Shown here: in pieces, positions 35,399 through 46,100 of the stretch
Numbering within the stretch: position 1 is the first letter of the stretch
How the letters are laid out: each line of letters begins with the position of its first letter
Origin: Chloranthus sessilifolius
Lineage: Eukaryota; Streptophyta; Magnoliopsida; Chloranthales; Chloranthaceae
Direction of reading: 5' to 3'
Length of the DNA: 64,000 nt
Assembly: GCA_021018995.1 (NCBI GenBank)
Contig: CM037586.1
Span: 150,206,060-150,270,059, forward strand
The notes under the pieces: generated by a model
The model's database searches: none
Told to the model about the DNA's origin: nothing
What the model saw: the letters and a program-made list of their open reading frames with translations, nothing else
Position numbers and translations under genes: made by a program

Positions 35399-35632
35399 CG
35401 AAAATTCTTATTACCATTGTCATTGGTTTTGGAGATTAATTTTTTGTAGATGAATGATATATAATTATCAATATCTTGTTAATGAAAAGTTCCTTTTTTG
35501 TATGTAATTTTGGTAAAAATTATATTTTATAAATAAATAATTATTAATTATTTTATATGTATATAATTTATAAAAAAAGAAATCTAATTCAACTTACGCC
35601 CCAGCTGGATGAAAATCCTGGTTCCGCCATTG

Positions 35633-37648
35633 GATATTGCATCAAACCCCCTGAGTAATGGGTATTTATTCTACAACCCTTACTTTTGTGTTTCTGTTTC
35701 ATATACCACCCTCCGTTAACTAGCTGTAAGCTGCCGTTACCCAACCTATTCGTTAGAATACTAAGCGACGGTTAGTATTTAAGTAAAACCGAAAATGCCC
35801 CTAAGAAGCTGTTTTGATTGCAAAGGGTTTGAGGAAAGAAACCCTTTGTTCCCAAGGCGCTAAAAACCCGCCCAAAAAACCCATCGTTCCCAATCTCCAT
35901 CTCTAGCGCCCTAAACCCTAAACCCTTTGAAGCACTTAGCCCTTTGAAGCTCTCCAGCACTACACCCTTTGAAGCTAATCTCCACCGCCCTTTGAAGCTC
36001 TCCAGCATCATGCCCTCTGAAGCTCATCTCCACCGCCCTTTGAAGCTCTCCAATGCCTTTGAAACTCCATCTCCAACCTTTAAAGAGGGCCTGGTTTAGA
36101 TTTCTCAGACTTGGTGCAATTGGGTATGAAGGGAATTTGCTGATACGATCTCTCTCTCTCTCTCTCTCTGAATTAACAGAATCTAGCATATTTGAATATA
36201 AGTGGGTACATGAAGGAATTTGAATAAGTGAACCTAATTATCTAGCTGTTCTTCAAAGGCCTCCCTTCATTAACCAAGCAATCATCATAGGCTAATCTCT
36301 TGAAAGCTCTTGGGTTCACTATCTTTGCTGAAGCAAACCACTCACAGTGGACATGTACATTTGATGAATCTCTGCTCTGAGAGATGCTTATGTCTATGTT
36401 TGTGCATATTTCTAAGCCAAAAAGTAGATACCCACATGAGAAAATTAATCAAAAATAAGAAATCAGATGATTTTTATGAGAGAAAATGATAAAACAAAGG
36501 AGATTAAGAAATGAGTTTGTTTTTTATGGATTATAGATAGATTTTACAATGTCTCAAGAACTTCCTGCATAATGTTGAGTGATTATCTTCACAAATTTGA
36601 TGTAGGCTCTTATTTGGTGTAACCCCGTCTAGGCCGTATGATTTGAAGGCCATGATGTAAAGATCTTTGCTTCCAAAGATCGGCAGGAAACAAGATCTCT
36701 ATCATTGGTTTAACACAGTCAATCAATGAATCTGTTGTTTGTCTTTGACTATGTTAAATCAGATGATCGAGATGACATTTTGTGTTGAACTTAGGCAAGA
36801 AAGATCTTTATATCATGGCCTTCAAATTAAACGACTTATATGGTGTCTTACGTAGCACAAATCTCGAAAATGCAAGTGCCAAAAAAAATTCTTCTAAGCA
36901 TATGCCATTGTACTAATCTCGGGTGCAAGTTGTAGCTCCACAAAAAAAATGCAGATTTTTGCCCGCAGCCCTAACCTACTTAGAAAAAAAATGCATCATT
37001 TGCTACAAATCTTTCATTGATTGAGTATTCGTTCAAACGCTAGCATGCTTTAATTGGGGAATCACTCATCTGATGGGTCTTCACCTGGCACACATCTCAG
37101 AAAAGTGACCTTAATATCACGTGTACGATTAAAATTGATTTTAAGGTTACTTTAATGGGTGTGTACCACATGAAATAAAAAAATCGGCCGCCTGATGGTA
37201 CACCCATGATCTAAAGATCGATCTCATGAAAGATTGGGACGATAAACAATCTATATCGTCTGATTCAATGCTGTCGATGTGTTTCAGCATGGGTGTACTC
37301 AAGATTTTGCATGTGGATTTAAAGGTACTCCTTTTAGAATGGTTGTAAACTATACTGGCATGGCCTGTAAATAAAGGCGAATGAAGGGCCTTTTAGAATC
37401 GTGGTAAACCTTAATAGCATGACTTATAAATATAGATGAATGAAGGGCCTTTTACAATAGTGGTATTTTTAGAATATTGATTTCATTAAGGGCAAAATAT
37501 TCCTTCGTCCATAAACTCACGGCTAGTTAACTGCAGGGGGTATATGAAACAGAAACACAAAAGTAAGGGCTACAGATTAAATACCCATAACTCAGACGGT
37601 TTGATGCAATATCGGCATATGTAAGGGGGTATATGCAAAAATCCCTTC
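35633..37648. mobile_element. TIR element, left end cut by the hAT element
   Basis: Inverted repeats of about 105 bp face each other at 35633-35740 and about 37505-37613 (shared GATATTGCATCAAACC and CTTTTGTGTTTCTGTTTCAT). On the right the repeat seems to continue to about 37648, ending (inverted) GGGATTTTTGCATATACCCC, a Mutator-MITE-like terminus; the matching left part is absent, replaced by the hAT end at 35632. Inside are several CCCTTTGAAGCTCTCCAGCA-type direct repeats (35930-36070), a (CT)n tract at 36150-36168, and two foldback-MITE units (about 36615-36870 and 37020-37280). No transposase. Confidence 0.6.
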
Positions 37649-37772
37649 TTTTTTTTCCTTTTTTTGGTAATTGACACCAATCGCTTTATTTTTCATTCAG
37701 CTTTTAGTATCTTACCATTTATAGCGAAGTAACCCCCTTTTTTTTTTTTTAATGTCAGTGCTTTATTCTATC

Positions 37773-38114
37773 CAAGGTATCAAGTATAGGCCTATGTTTC
37801 GACGATAAATATTGATATTTTGGGCAACCGATACCGATACAACCCGATACTAGTATCGGGGTGGTATCAGTATCATCTGATACTGTACAGTATCAGACAA
37901 TACGTACCAGATATCGGCCATTACCTACCAAATTTGAATTTTTTTTTTTTTTTTTTTTTAATATTTCCTTTTTATTAAAAAAAAAATCATCTAATTGTTT
38001 AAATATAGGTCATATATGATACTATTACGACTATCAGTCTACAACAATTTTTGGATTTTTGTCAAAAAATAATCACCGTATCGGCGTATCGGCCAATACC
38101 GATATGCTACCTTG
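37773..38114. mobile_element. GATAC-rich hAT-type MITE
   Basis: Ends CAAGGTATC and, inverted, CAAGGTAGC, with flanking 8-mers ATTCTATC (37765-37772) and ATTTTATC (38115-38122) matching at 7 of 8. The ends are rich in GATAC and GTATCGG words; the centre has T/A homopolymers. Same family as 18800-19117. It lies about 700 bp beyond the 3' end of the PPR gene. Confidence 0.82.
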
Positions 38115-38122
38115 ATTTTATC

Positions 38123-38820
38123 TATTAAAGACTTTCGTCATCTATAGCTTGTGGCAATTCCCCAGGGTCTGCTTTCATTTTCTTGAACAGTTCTTGTCCG
38201 CATCAGGGCTCAAATCAAAATAGAACACTGGCTTGTGGAATTGGTTCGATGGCAAAATCTAAAATTAAAGAATAGAAGAACAATGAACAAGGCATCAATA
38301 TGCATTTTGGGTCTCCACTAACATAGAAAATTCGGTAGAAACTTGAATGCAACTCACACCTTGTCCGCTGGAGGTCCCAAGTCTCAACCACGTTAAGGAA
38401 AAATAAAAAAATTAGTTTGGTGGATGCAGGGATTAAGCAGTTGCGGTAAAAAATTACATGTGACACTCCTACAATCTAGCCAAGTAAAATTAAATGACTC
38501 CTGAATCACGGGCTAACATAAATATAGAACTCTGTTTTACACGGCATGCGTGAAGTATACTAAGATTGAACAAAGCAGAAAGCGGTTAATTCACTTGAAA
38601 CAAAAACCAAAAGGTAGAAGCAGACTTTAAAGATTATGCATAAAATGATTTCGTTATAAATGCTTGGATAAATCAATTTTAATTTGTAACAAGTCACAAT
38701 GTGTACAAAAGAATAGTTCAAATTGCCCAAATAAATAATAGTAACAATCAAACAACAAAGAGAGGAGGCAACCATGTTACCTTTGAACGAAGCCAGCACT
38801 ATCTAGTTCATTCCACAAAA
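38123..38820. other. 3' flank of the PPR gene
   Basis: No gene is recognised. On the minus strand just past the PPR stop there is AAAGGTAACATGG (about 38770), which could act as a splice donor for a 3'-UTR intron. No clear polyadenylation signal was identified. Confidence 0.4.
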
Positions 38821-40500
38821 TTAGACATGAAAATCAACAGATTCAAAGCACCTCAACAACCCATAAATCTGGTCAGATTGTGGGTGAGACACATCTGCGG
38901 CATAGAAGGTATGCACAATATCTCCAATTTCAATCCAACTATATCCCATTTTCTTCTTCAATCCGGCATCTCTTATACAAGTCCTCAACTTTGCAACATC
39001 GCCCCATTGGCCTGTTTCTGCATAAATGTTAGACATCATAACATGATATCCGGCATCTTTGCTAACTTCCTTACACCCAAATATGTGTTGTGCCGCAATC
39101 TCCGCAAGCTGCACATTGTGATGATTCTTACAGGCACTCAAGAAAGCTCCCCATACATCTTTTGTAGGCTCTGCTGGCATGCTCACGATAAACTCGTAAG
39201 CTTGTTCCAACTGTCCAGCTCGACCATACATATCAACCATGCAAACATAGTGCTCGTGACATGGCATGATTCCATAATGACAGACCATAGAATCAAAACA
39301 TTGACGCCCTTCATTTACCATCCCCGCATGACTACAAGCAGAGAGTACGGATGTGAAAGTGATCTCATTCGGCCTTGTCTCCAAAGTTCGCATTTCATAG
39401 AAGAGTTGTAGAGCCTCCTTGCAATTGCCATGGATTCCATAAGCAACAATCATTGAATTCCACAGACCTGTATCTTTCACCTTAACCTGGTCGAACAAGG
39501 TTCGAGAAAGTGCCAACTTCCCACACTTGGCATACATGTCAACGAGAGCACTAACCACAAAAAGATCCGATTCAATTCCCATCCTAACTATATAACCATG
39601 AGCCTCTGAACCGGAATTCAAAATTGCAAACCTCGAGATAGCAGGTAGGATTATACACAAGCTAACCTTGTCAGGCTGTACACGATCAATCTGCATTCTA
39701 TTGAACTGATCCAAAGCATGAGATATAAGCCCACCTCGAACTAACCCGCCAATCAGAGCATTCCAAGTGACGGTAGTAGCCCTCACCCCTGCCTCTTTCA
39801 TATTTGAAAACATGCAGAGAGCCTCATGGTGATCACCGACTAGCAAATACCCATAAATAATTGCAGTCCAAACAAAAATATCTTGGTGAGGCATTTTTTC
39901 AAACACCTTTCGGGCATCATTAATACAGCCACATTTTGCATAAAGATCCACAAGGGCGGTCGCCAAATATAAATCTGATTCAAACCCAGTAACTACAATA
40001 TGAACATGGGCAAGTTTCCCTTCTCCTATAGCTTTCAAAATGCCGCATGCTTTGACAACCAAACTGTAAGTTATGGGATCGGGCGACAGTTCAAACACAG
40101 ATAACATTCGAGAATACAATTTCAAGGACAATTCGAACCGACCCAGATCAGCAAATGCCTTTAACATGTAATTGCAAGTATAAACGCTTTGTTTTGGCAA
40201 ATTTTCAAACAGTTTCTCGGCGTCTAAAAGCCCTGAAAAGCTGGCGTAAGCACTAATGAGCCTGCTCGCTAATACAGATTTGGAGAAGAGGCCGGTTGTG
40301 ATGATAAGAGCATGTAATGGCTTAAGCTCTGAAAGAGAATTTGTAATTCCAAGAGCACGAAGAATGCGATCATACAAATCAAAATGCGGGATGATTTGGA
40401 TGGATCTGGAATAGCTAGAAGATGAAAATTTTAAAGTTTCCCTCGATATCATCCAATTTCTAAATCGTCTTATATGTTTCGCAACAACTTCCTTGCTCAT
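38821..40500 (-). CDS. PLS-class pentatricopeptide repeat protein (E/E+ type)
   Basis: An intact, intronless frame of 559 codons. PPR proteins bind organellar RNA one base per repeat; PLS-class members with E domains usually guide C-to-U editing in mitochondria or plastids. The N-terminus (residues 1-40) is basic and Ser-rich with few acidic residues, suiting an organelle transit peptide. PPR motifs run from about 106 to 446, with typical strings TALVDLYAKCGCINDARKVF (181-200), NALIGGLVRGG, SALVDMYAKCGKL (317-329) and SVLSACSHAGM (384-394). Residues from about 447 form the E and E+ domains, with YSWIEIGDIVHTF. No DYW deaminase domain follows, so an editing role would need a partner enzyme. 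The ATG is supported by an in-frame TAG at 40546-40548 with no ATG between. The orthologue and target RNA cannot be told from sequence alone. Confidence 0.95.
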   Translation of the reverse strand: MSKEVVAKHIRRFRNWMISRETLKFSSSSYSRSIQIIPHFDLYDRILRALGITNSLSELKPLHALIITTGLFSKSVLASRLISAYASFSGLLDAEKLFENLPKQSVYTCNYMLKAFADLGRFELSLKLYSRMLSVFELSPDPITYSLVVKACGILKAIGEGKLAHVHIVVTGFESDLYLATALVDLYAKCGCINDARKVFEKMPHQDIFVWTAIIYGYLLVGDHHEALCMFSNMKEAGVRATTVTWNALIGGLVRGGLISHALDQFNRMQIDRVQPDKVSLCIILPAISRFAILNSGSEAHGYIVRMGIESDLFVVSALVDMYAKCGKLALSRTLFDQVKVKDTGLWNSMIVAYGIHGNCKEALQLFYEMRTLETRPNEITFTSVLSACSHAGMVNEGRQCFDSMVCHYGIMPCHEHYVCMVDMYGRAGQLEQAYEFIVSMPAEPTKDVWGAFLSACKNHHNVQLAEIAAQHIFGCKEVSKDAGYHVMMSNIYAETGQWGDVAKLRTCIRDAGLKKKMGYSWIEIGDIVHTFYAADVSHPQSDQIYGLLRCFESVDFHV

Positions 40501-40639
40501 TAGAGGTTGAACAAGACTGGATAGAGGGAACCTAGAGTCTAAACTCTAAACTCGCGAGGTGCTATATTCAAATCCTTAACAAGGTTTTAGCCTTGTTCTA
40601 AAACATTTTACTTTGGTCGTTGAGACAGTTATAGGCTTA

Positions 40640-40995
40640 TGGTTATAGCTACCTAAACCGGAAATTTCGGTTTTCGTTTAGGTTCAGCTGGATGCGAAAA
40701 CGAATCGGTTCGGCTTCAGTTCGGTTTTTTTGTATTTTTTCTAAACCAAAACCTGAAAGTATCAATTTTTTTGGGTATGGTTTCGGGTTTTGTTTTGGTA
40801 TTTTTAAGGTATTTTTCAGTCTATTCGAGTTTCTTTTGTTTTCTCATCCTACCTAATCGGTTTTCGATTTTCGCCACCTAATCGAAAATCGAACCTCAAA
40901 AACCGAAAATCAAACCAAACTAGAATCGGTTTGGTTCAGATCGATTTCAGTCCATTTCGGACCGGTTAGGCATACATGGTTTTGGGTTGGGTTCT
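40640..40995. repeat. CGGTTCGG/CCGAACC-rich repeat upstream of the PPR gene
   Basis: Dense CGGTTTTCG, GGTTCGG and inverted CCGAAAATC words, typical of a widespread class of plant hAT-like MITEs. No terminal repeats or target duplication could be set. It lies 140-500 bp upstream of the PPR start. Similar sequence flanks the Copia element at about 42590-42660 and 47940-48150. Confidence 0.55.
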
Positions 40996-41344
40996 GGTTT
41001 GTGTCAAAACGTGCATCCGTAATTATAGCCACTACTTTTCGGGTGTTATGAAAAGCTAAGAAAGAGCTGTGGGCCATCAACAAGTTAGGTTGAGAAAAGA
41101 AGTAATAGAAATATAGAAAACACAAATTTCCACAAATAGATTACATTGAGTTACACTCCTTTACAGTATTCGGACTAGAAAATATATAAATAAAATTACA
41201 AATATAATTGTGAATATAAAATAACTGACATATGATATATATACTTGCATCACAATAATAATAGTAGAAATCCTACGAGATAGAAACAGTCCCTAAACAT
41301 TTTCCTTTTCATGCTAGTAAAAAAAAATGCATAAAAAAAATCCT

Positions 41345-41610
41345 CATAATTAAAAGGCCAAAGAAAATGTGGATAAAAGGACAAAAAAATTGTGAGAAAA
41401 GACGTCCACATGAAAATAAAAGGCGAAAGAAAATGTCAAAAAAGGCATCCACATGAATTATAAAAGCCCAAAGAAAATATGAGAAAAACATCCACATGAA
41501 TTATGAAAAGCCAAAGAATTTGTGGGAAAAAAAGTTCACATAAAAATAAAAGGCCAAAGAAAATGTGGGAAAAGAAATTCACATGGAATATAAAAGGTCA
41601 ATGAAAAACA
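41345..41610 (+). repeat. About 55-bp tandem repeats
   Basis: Five degenerate copies built on AAAAGGCCAAAGAAAATGTG and TCCACATGAA. They make up much of the interior of the TRIM-like element. Confidence 0.8.
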
Positions 41611-41960
41611 TAATGAAAAATACATTACTAAGCAAATCTATGTGGAAAATAGATCTATCTGAATAAAAAGACATCTCTTACTAAATGCAAAAGGGATGAA
41701 GAGATAAAATGAAAATTACATAAATCAATTATTCTATGTAGAAGAGATTAAAAAAATAAAAATATGATAACAGAAGCACTGTCAAGACCATGATCAGCTT
41801 GAATGCACGGAGACGATCATGATTTTGATATCATGTTAAAATTATAAAATAAAAAAGAAAATAAGAAGATAATGAAAGAGAGAAGATGCAAATAAAAATA
41901 TATAGAAAACACAAATAGTCATAAATAGATTACATTATATTACAAATGTGCTTGTGAGTG

Positions 41961-42015
41961 CACTACAAAAAAAAGACTATTAGAGGAAGCCATAATAGTC
42001 TTATTTTTTGTAGTG
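41961..42015. mobile_element. 55-bp CACTA mini-MITE
   Basis: CACTACAAAAAAAAGACTAT at one end and the inverse ATAGTCTTATTTTTTGTAGTG, with overlapping centre, at the other; a perfect 3-bp duplication GTG flanks it (41958-41960 and 42016-42018). It is a minimal derivative of the family at 9296 and 21397, inserted in the right LTR of the TRIM-like element. Confidence 0.88.
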
Positions 42016-42131
42016 GTGATTACAATTGGTTTAGATAACTGATATAAGTAGTTATCAAAATAAGCGATACGATAAGATTACAAATATAAAATAATTGGCG
42101 TGTGGTAGTTATCGAATAATATACATGCTAA

Positions 42132-42389
42132 TAAGGTTGGCACATAAACTTGGCCCATCAGGTCGGGTGGGGCATGAAGCATCCGACCTAAGCTTCCCCA
42201 ACCCGACCCATTATTTTATATATAAAATCAAGGAAAATAAGGGATTTTTAACTAGATCAAGTTAGTTTTTCGGGTTAGGCATGGTCAAGAATAAAATCTT
42301 GAACCATTGGTGCGGTCGTATCGGGCGTATGCTCTTTACCTGTTTGGTAGCCAAAATATTTGCCCGACCCCGCTGCATTGGCAACCCTA
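42132..42389. mobile_element. hAT-type MITE
   Basis: Ends TAAGGTTGGCA and, inverted, TAGGGTTGCCA, with GGGTCGGG-type words just inside. The flanking 8-mers do not match, so the call rests on the terminal repeats and composition. Confidence 0.6.
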
Positions 42390-42665
42390 AGTAGAGCAGC
42401 GATTAGGATAAATCATTAAATGTTTTTTAAACAAGTTTGAATTTGTGCATCAACAAAAGTTAGACATTTTTATGTAAAGTTCAAACAGATGAAATTTTAG
42501 ATGTGATTTATATAGATTTAGAGAAAACATATGAGTAGGGATCCAAGTACAGTGTACCAAATTGAACCCAAATTTTTCAATATACCCCAAATCAAAACCG
42601 AACTGAAACCCATTCGGTTGGGTTCAGTTCGAATTGTTTTTTTTTTCTAAAACCAATTCGGATCA

Positions 42666-42892
42666 GAAGAAATAGATATTATTAGGGTTTGGAAGGTTGA
42701 AGTTAGTGTTAAGGTTTGTTGGGTTTAAGATTAGAATTAGAGGAGAAGAGAAAGAAATAATGAGTAGGCTTAGTGAGTTTTTACAATTCTCACAAGCACT
42801 AATATTAAGTTATATAGAAAAGATACATGTACGCTGATTTTACTCAACACACACCATACATATAATTCTAATATCAATATTCCTAATACTCC
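42666..42892 (-). repeat. 3' LTR of the Copia element
   Basis: Minus strand: begins TATTAGGAATATTG right after the purine tract (the canonical first bases would be TGTTAG) and runs to TATTTCTTCT. It contains a TTTTCTATATAAC sequence, TATA-like for plant LTR promoters. Confidence 0.7.
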
Positions 42893-43169
42893 CCCTCAAG
42901 CTGGAGCATGGATATTGACCATGCCTAACTTGACAGCGTCACTAAGTGTGTTAGGCCCAACGGCCTTAGTCAAAATATCCGCAAGTTACTGAGAGGGTGT
43001 AACATCAATCAAAATAAGAGTCTTGTCTCATACTTTCTCGCGAGCAAAATGAATGTCAATCTCAATGTGTTTGGTCCTCTCGTGAAGAACAGAATCAGAA
43101 GCAATCTTCTCTGTTGCCTAGCTCATTGTCACAATGGAGGGGAACAGAGTCTAAAATAGGATAACCAAG

Positions 43170-46100
43170 CTTAGATAAAAGGGAGTGCATCCACAAGACT
43201 TCACAGATACCATGTGTTATGGTCTAATACTCGACTTCTACAGTAGATTTAGATACCACCGCTTGCTTCTTACTCTTCCAGGAAATCAAGTTGCCTCCCA
43301 AGAAAACACAATAACCAGAAGTAGATCTACGATCAGTAACAGATCCAGCCCAATCGACATCAGTGTAAGCTGAAATACTCATAGGACCACAAGCACAATA
43401 TACCAATCCAAACCCTAGGTTTGACTTGATATACCTAAGAATACGATGAACAACGGCAAGGTGGACAATGCGAGGAGCATGTATAAATTGGCTCACAAGA
43501 TTGACAGCAAGCGTGATATCAGGTCTGGTGAGAATGAGATAAATCAATCTGCCCACCAATCTCTAGTACTCATGTGGATCCGAAAGTAAATCTCCATTCT
43601 TCTCATGTATTGAAAGCTTCTGATCCATAGGTGAGGCTACTAGTTTACAACCAAGCATACTAGTATCACGCAATAAGTCTATGGCATACTTTCTCTGAAA
43701 GATAAATATCCCTTTTTAAAATCTAGCAATTTCTAACCCAAGAAAATATTCAAGTATCCCAAGTCTTTGACTTCAAACATTCTGCCCAATTCACTCTTAG
43801 TCCAACTGATAAAGGCATAATCATCACCAGTAAGAATATTGTTGTCCACATAAGCCAGAAGAATAGCACGACCAAAAGGACTAGAGTGAATGAAAACTGT
43901 ATGATCTAAGTGACATCTGTGGAAACCTAAATCAATAACAATACTGCTAAAGCGATGAAACCATGCCCTAGGTGACTGCTTTAACCCATAAATTAATTTT
44001 CGAAGTCAACAGGTATTCCCAGTCTCCCCCTGAAGCAGGAAATCGGAAGGAGGATCCATATAAATCTCCTCAATGAGATCACCATGAAGAAATAGATTTT
44101 TAACATCGAGTTAATGAAGAGGTCATCCCTGTATGGCCGAAAGAGCTAGGAGAATACAAACAGAAGTCAACTTGACTATAGGAGAAAAGGTAATCTCATA
44201 ATCAATTCCATGGGTGGGTAAACCCTTTTGCAACGAGCCGAGCCTTATATCGAGAAACTATGCCATTCAGATTGTTCTTCACAGCGAAGACCCATTTAAA
44301 ATCAACAGTTTTCTTTTTAGGTGGAAGAGGAACCATGTCTCATATATGATTAGTTTGTAAAGCATCCATCTCTTCGACCATGGCAGTCTGCCAGGAGGGA
44401 TGATCAAGGGCAGCACGAATAGTCTGAGAGATTGTCTTAGAGTCAATGATAGAGAGAAAGGCCTAATGAGTGGGAGAAAAATCCTGATAACAAACAAAAT
44501 TGGTAAGGCGGTAAGGAGTCACCCGATCGTGAACTTCTTTCCTGAGAGCTATAAGAAGATCCAGATCATTAGTAAAATATGGGGAATGTATAGGGGCTGG
44601 AACAAGGATGCTTATAGGAGTTGGAGTCATCACTGCAGAGGATGAAGGAGGAGGCACTGCTAAAGTTGAACTACGCCACCTGCGTCAGACATAAGTAAGC
44701 ACCCCCTTTTGTTGAGGAGGAATAGGAAGATCCTGAAGTGCAGGAAAATGGAGAGGGGGACCAGGGGTAGGAGTATGACGAACCTCAGTAAAATAGGAAA
44801 CATCCTAAAAAAAAGTGACATCAATGGAAGTGTAAACCGACGAGTATGAGGATCATAGCAACAATACCCTTTAGAAATAGGAGAATAGCCAACAAAGAGA
44901 CATCTGATAGCTTTGTCATTTAATTTCTATCAAGTGAGACGAAGGTCCTGGATAAAATAAGTACATCCAAACACACATGGCTCAACAGAAAAAAGGTTAT
45001 CTGTGGGTTTAAGAGTATGACCTGCCAACGCCCTAGATGGGGTGCAGTTCATAAGGAAGTAAGCAGTAAGTATGCACTTTCAAGTAATTAGCAAAGGATT
45101 AAGACGTATACTCCCCCACATTATCAGACCTCAAAATTTTTACAGTAGTACCATATTGAGTTTTAACTAAGACATGAAATTTCTAAAACGTAGAAAAGAC
45201 TTCACTCTTATGTTTCAGCAAATACAATCATGTACACCTAATATAATCATCAATAAAAGTAACATAATATTGAAAGCTATCAACAGAAGTAATCGGGGAG
45301 GGACCCCACACATCAGAGTGAACAATATGAAATGTAATATCATATTTATGTATATGTGATGAATAAGAATGTCTAACATGCTTCAAGAGCTCACAAACAT
45401 CACACTTAAACTTTATTGAAGTGCAAATAGATTTAAAATTAGGAAGTAAAGTATATAAGGACTGAAACCCGACATGTCCAAGTTACCATGCCATAAAGAT
45501 AAAGTGTCTAGGCTAACATTAACAGAAAAAGGAAAAATAGAGGAGGTATCAGGAGGTCTATCAGCAACAGCAGTAGTAGGTATACTAAAGTCAACCTGCA
45601 TGAAGTACAGTCCACCCCTCTCAATGCCTCTACTAACAATCCTCTTTTTAGTAAGCTCCTGAAAAATATAATAAGTAGGATAAAAATAATCCAACAATTT
45701 AGTTTCTTGGCAATACTACTAACAGAAAGAAGATTAGTAGAGAACTGGAAAACATGTAGAACATGAGAAAGAGATAAAGAGGAGGATATATGAGAATAGT
45801 CCCAACTCCTAAAATAGGAGTGTAAGAACCATTAGCTATGCGAACCTAAGCACGAGAAAAGGGAGAATAGAGAGAGTACCCTTGAGACTCACCCGTCATG
45901 TGATCAGTGGCCCCTAATTCAATAGCCCAACTAGGAGCAATAGTAATAGTGGTTGCAGCAAAAGCAGATGAATCAGGTGTACCTGATGGCTCATAAGTAG
46001 AAGCAAAAGTCTTTAAGCTATCTGTAAAAGGTGGTTGCAAGGCATGGAGCTCATATAATCTAAATAACTCTGCTATCTAGGATCGAAGGAAGCTCATATC

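Larger units (their letters stand above)
25456..35632 (+). mobile_element. hAT element (TTF zinc finger/DUF4371 type), disrupted
   Basis: The right end is well defined: it finishes GGTTCCGCCATTG at 35632, matching the CAGTGGCGGAACC end of its inner copy apart from one C-to-T change. The left end is uncertain; homology to the inner copy starts near 25530, and CACTGGCAAAGAGC at 25454 may be a diverged terminus. Flanking 8-mers GACATCAC and GATATTGC match at 5 of 8, too weak to prove the boundary. The coding region is split by an inverted copy of the same family, and a solo LTR lies in the 5' part. Plus-strand transposase segments lie at 29120-30626 and 34455-35398. Confidence 0.75.
41044..42131 (-). 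mobile_element. Small TRIM-like LTR retrotransposon
   Basis: Two related blocks, about 41044-41254 and 41840-42131, share TATAGAAAACACAAAT, AATAGATTACATT and ATTACAAATATAA in the same order and are read as LTRs. On the minus strand the right block ends TTTTAACA and is followed by TGATATCAAAATC (about 41829-41841), a decayed initiator-Met tRNA primer site. The interior is only about 580 bp and consists largely of tandem repeats. No coding sequence. Outer ends are approximate and no target duplication was found. Confidence 0.6.

Noticed and set aside
38701..39411. 236-codon plus-strand frame across the PPR gene
   Set aside because: It lies antisense to the PPR coding sequence and has no recognisable motif.
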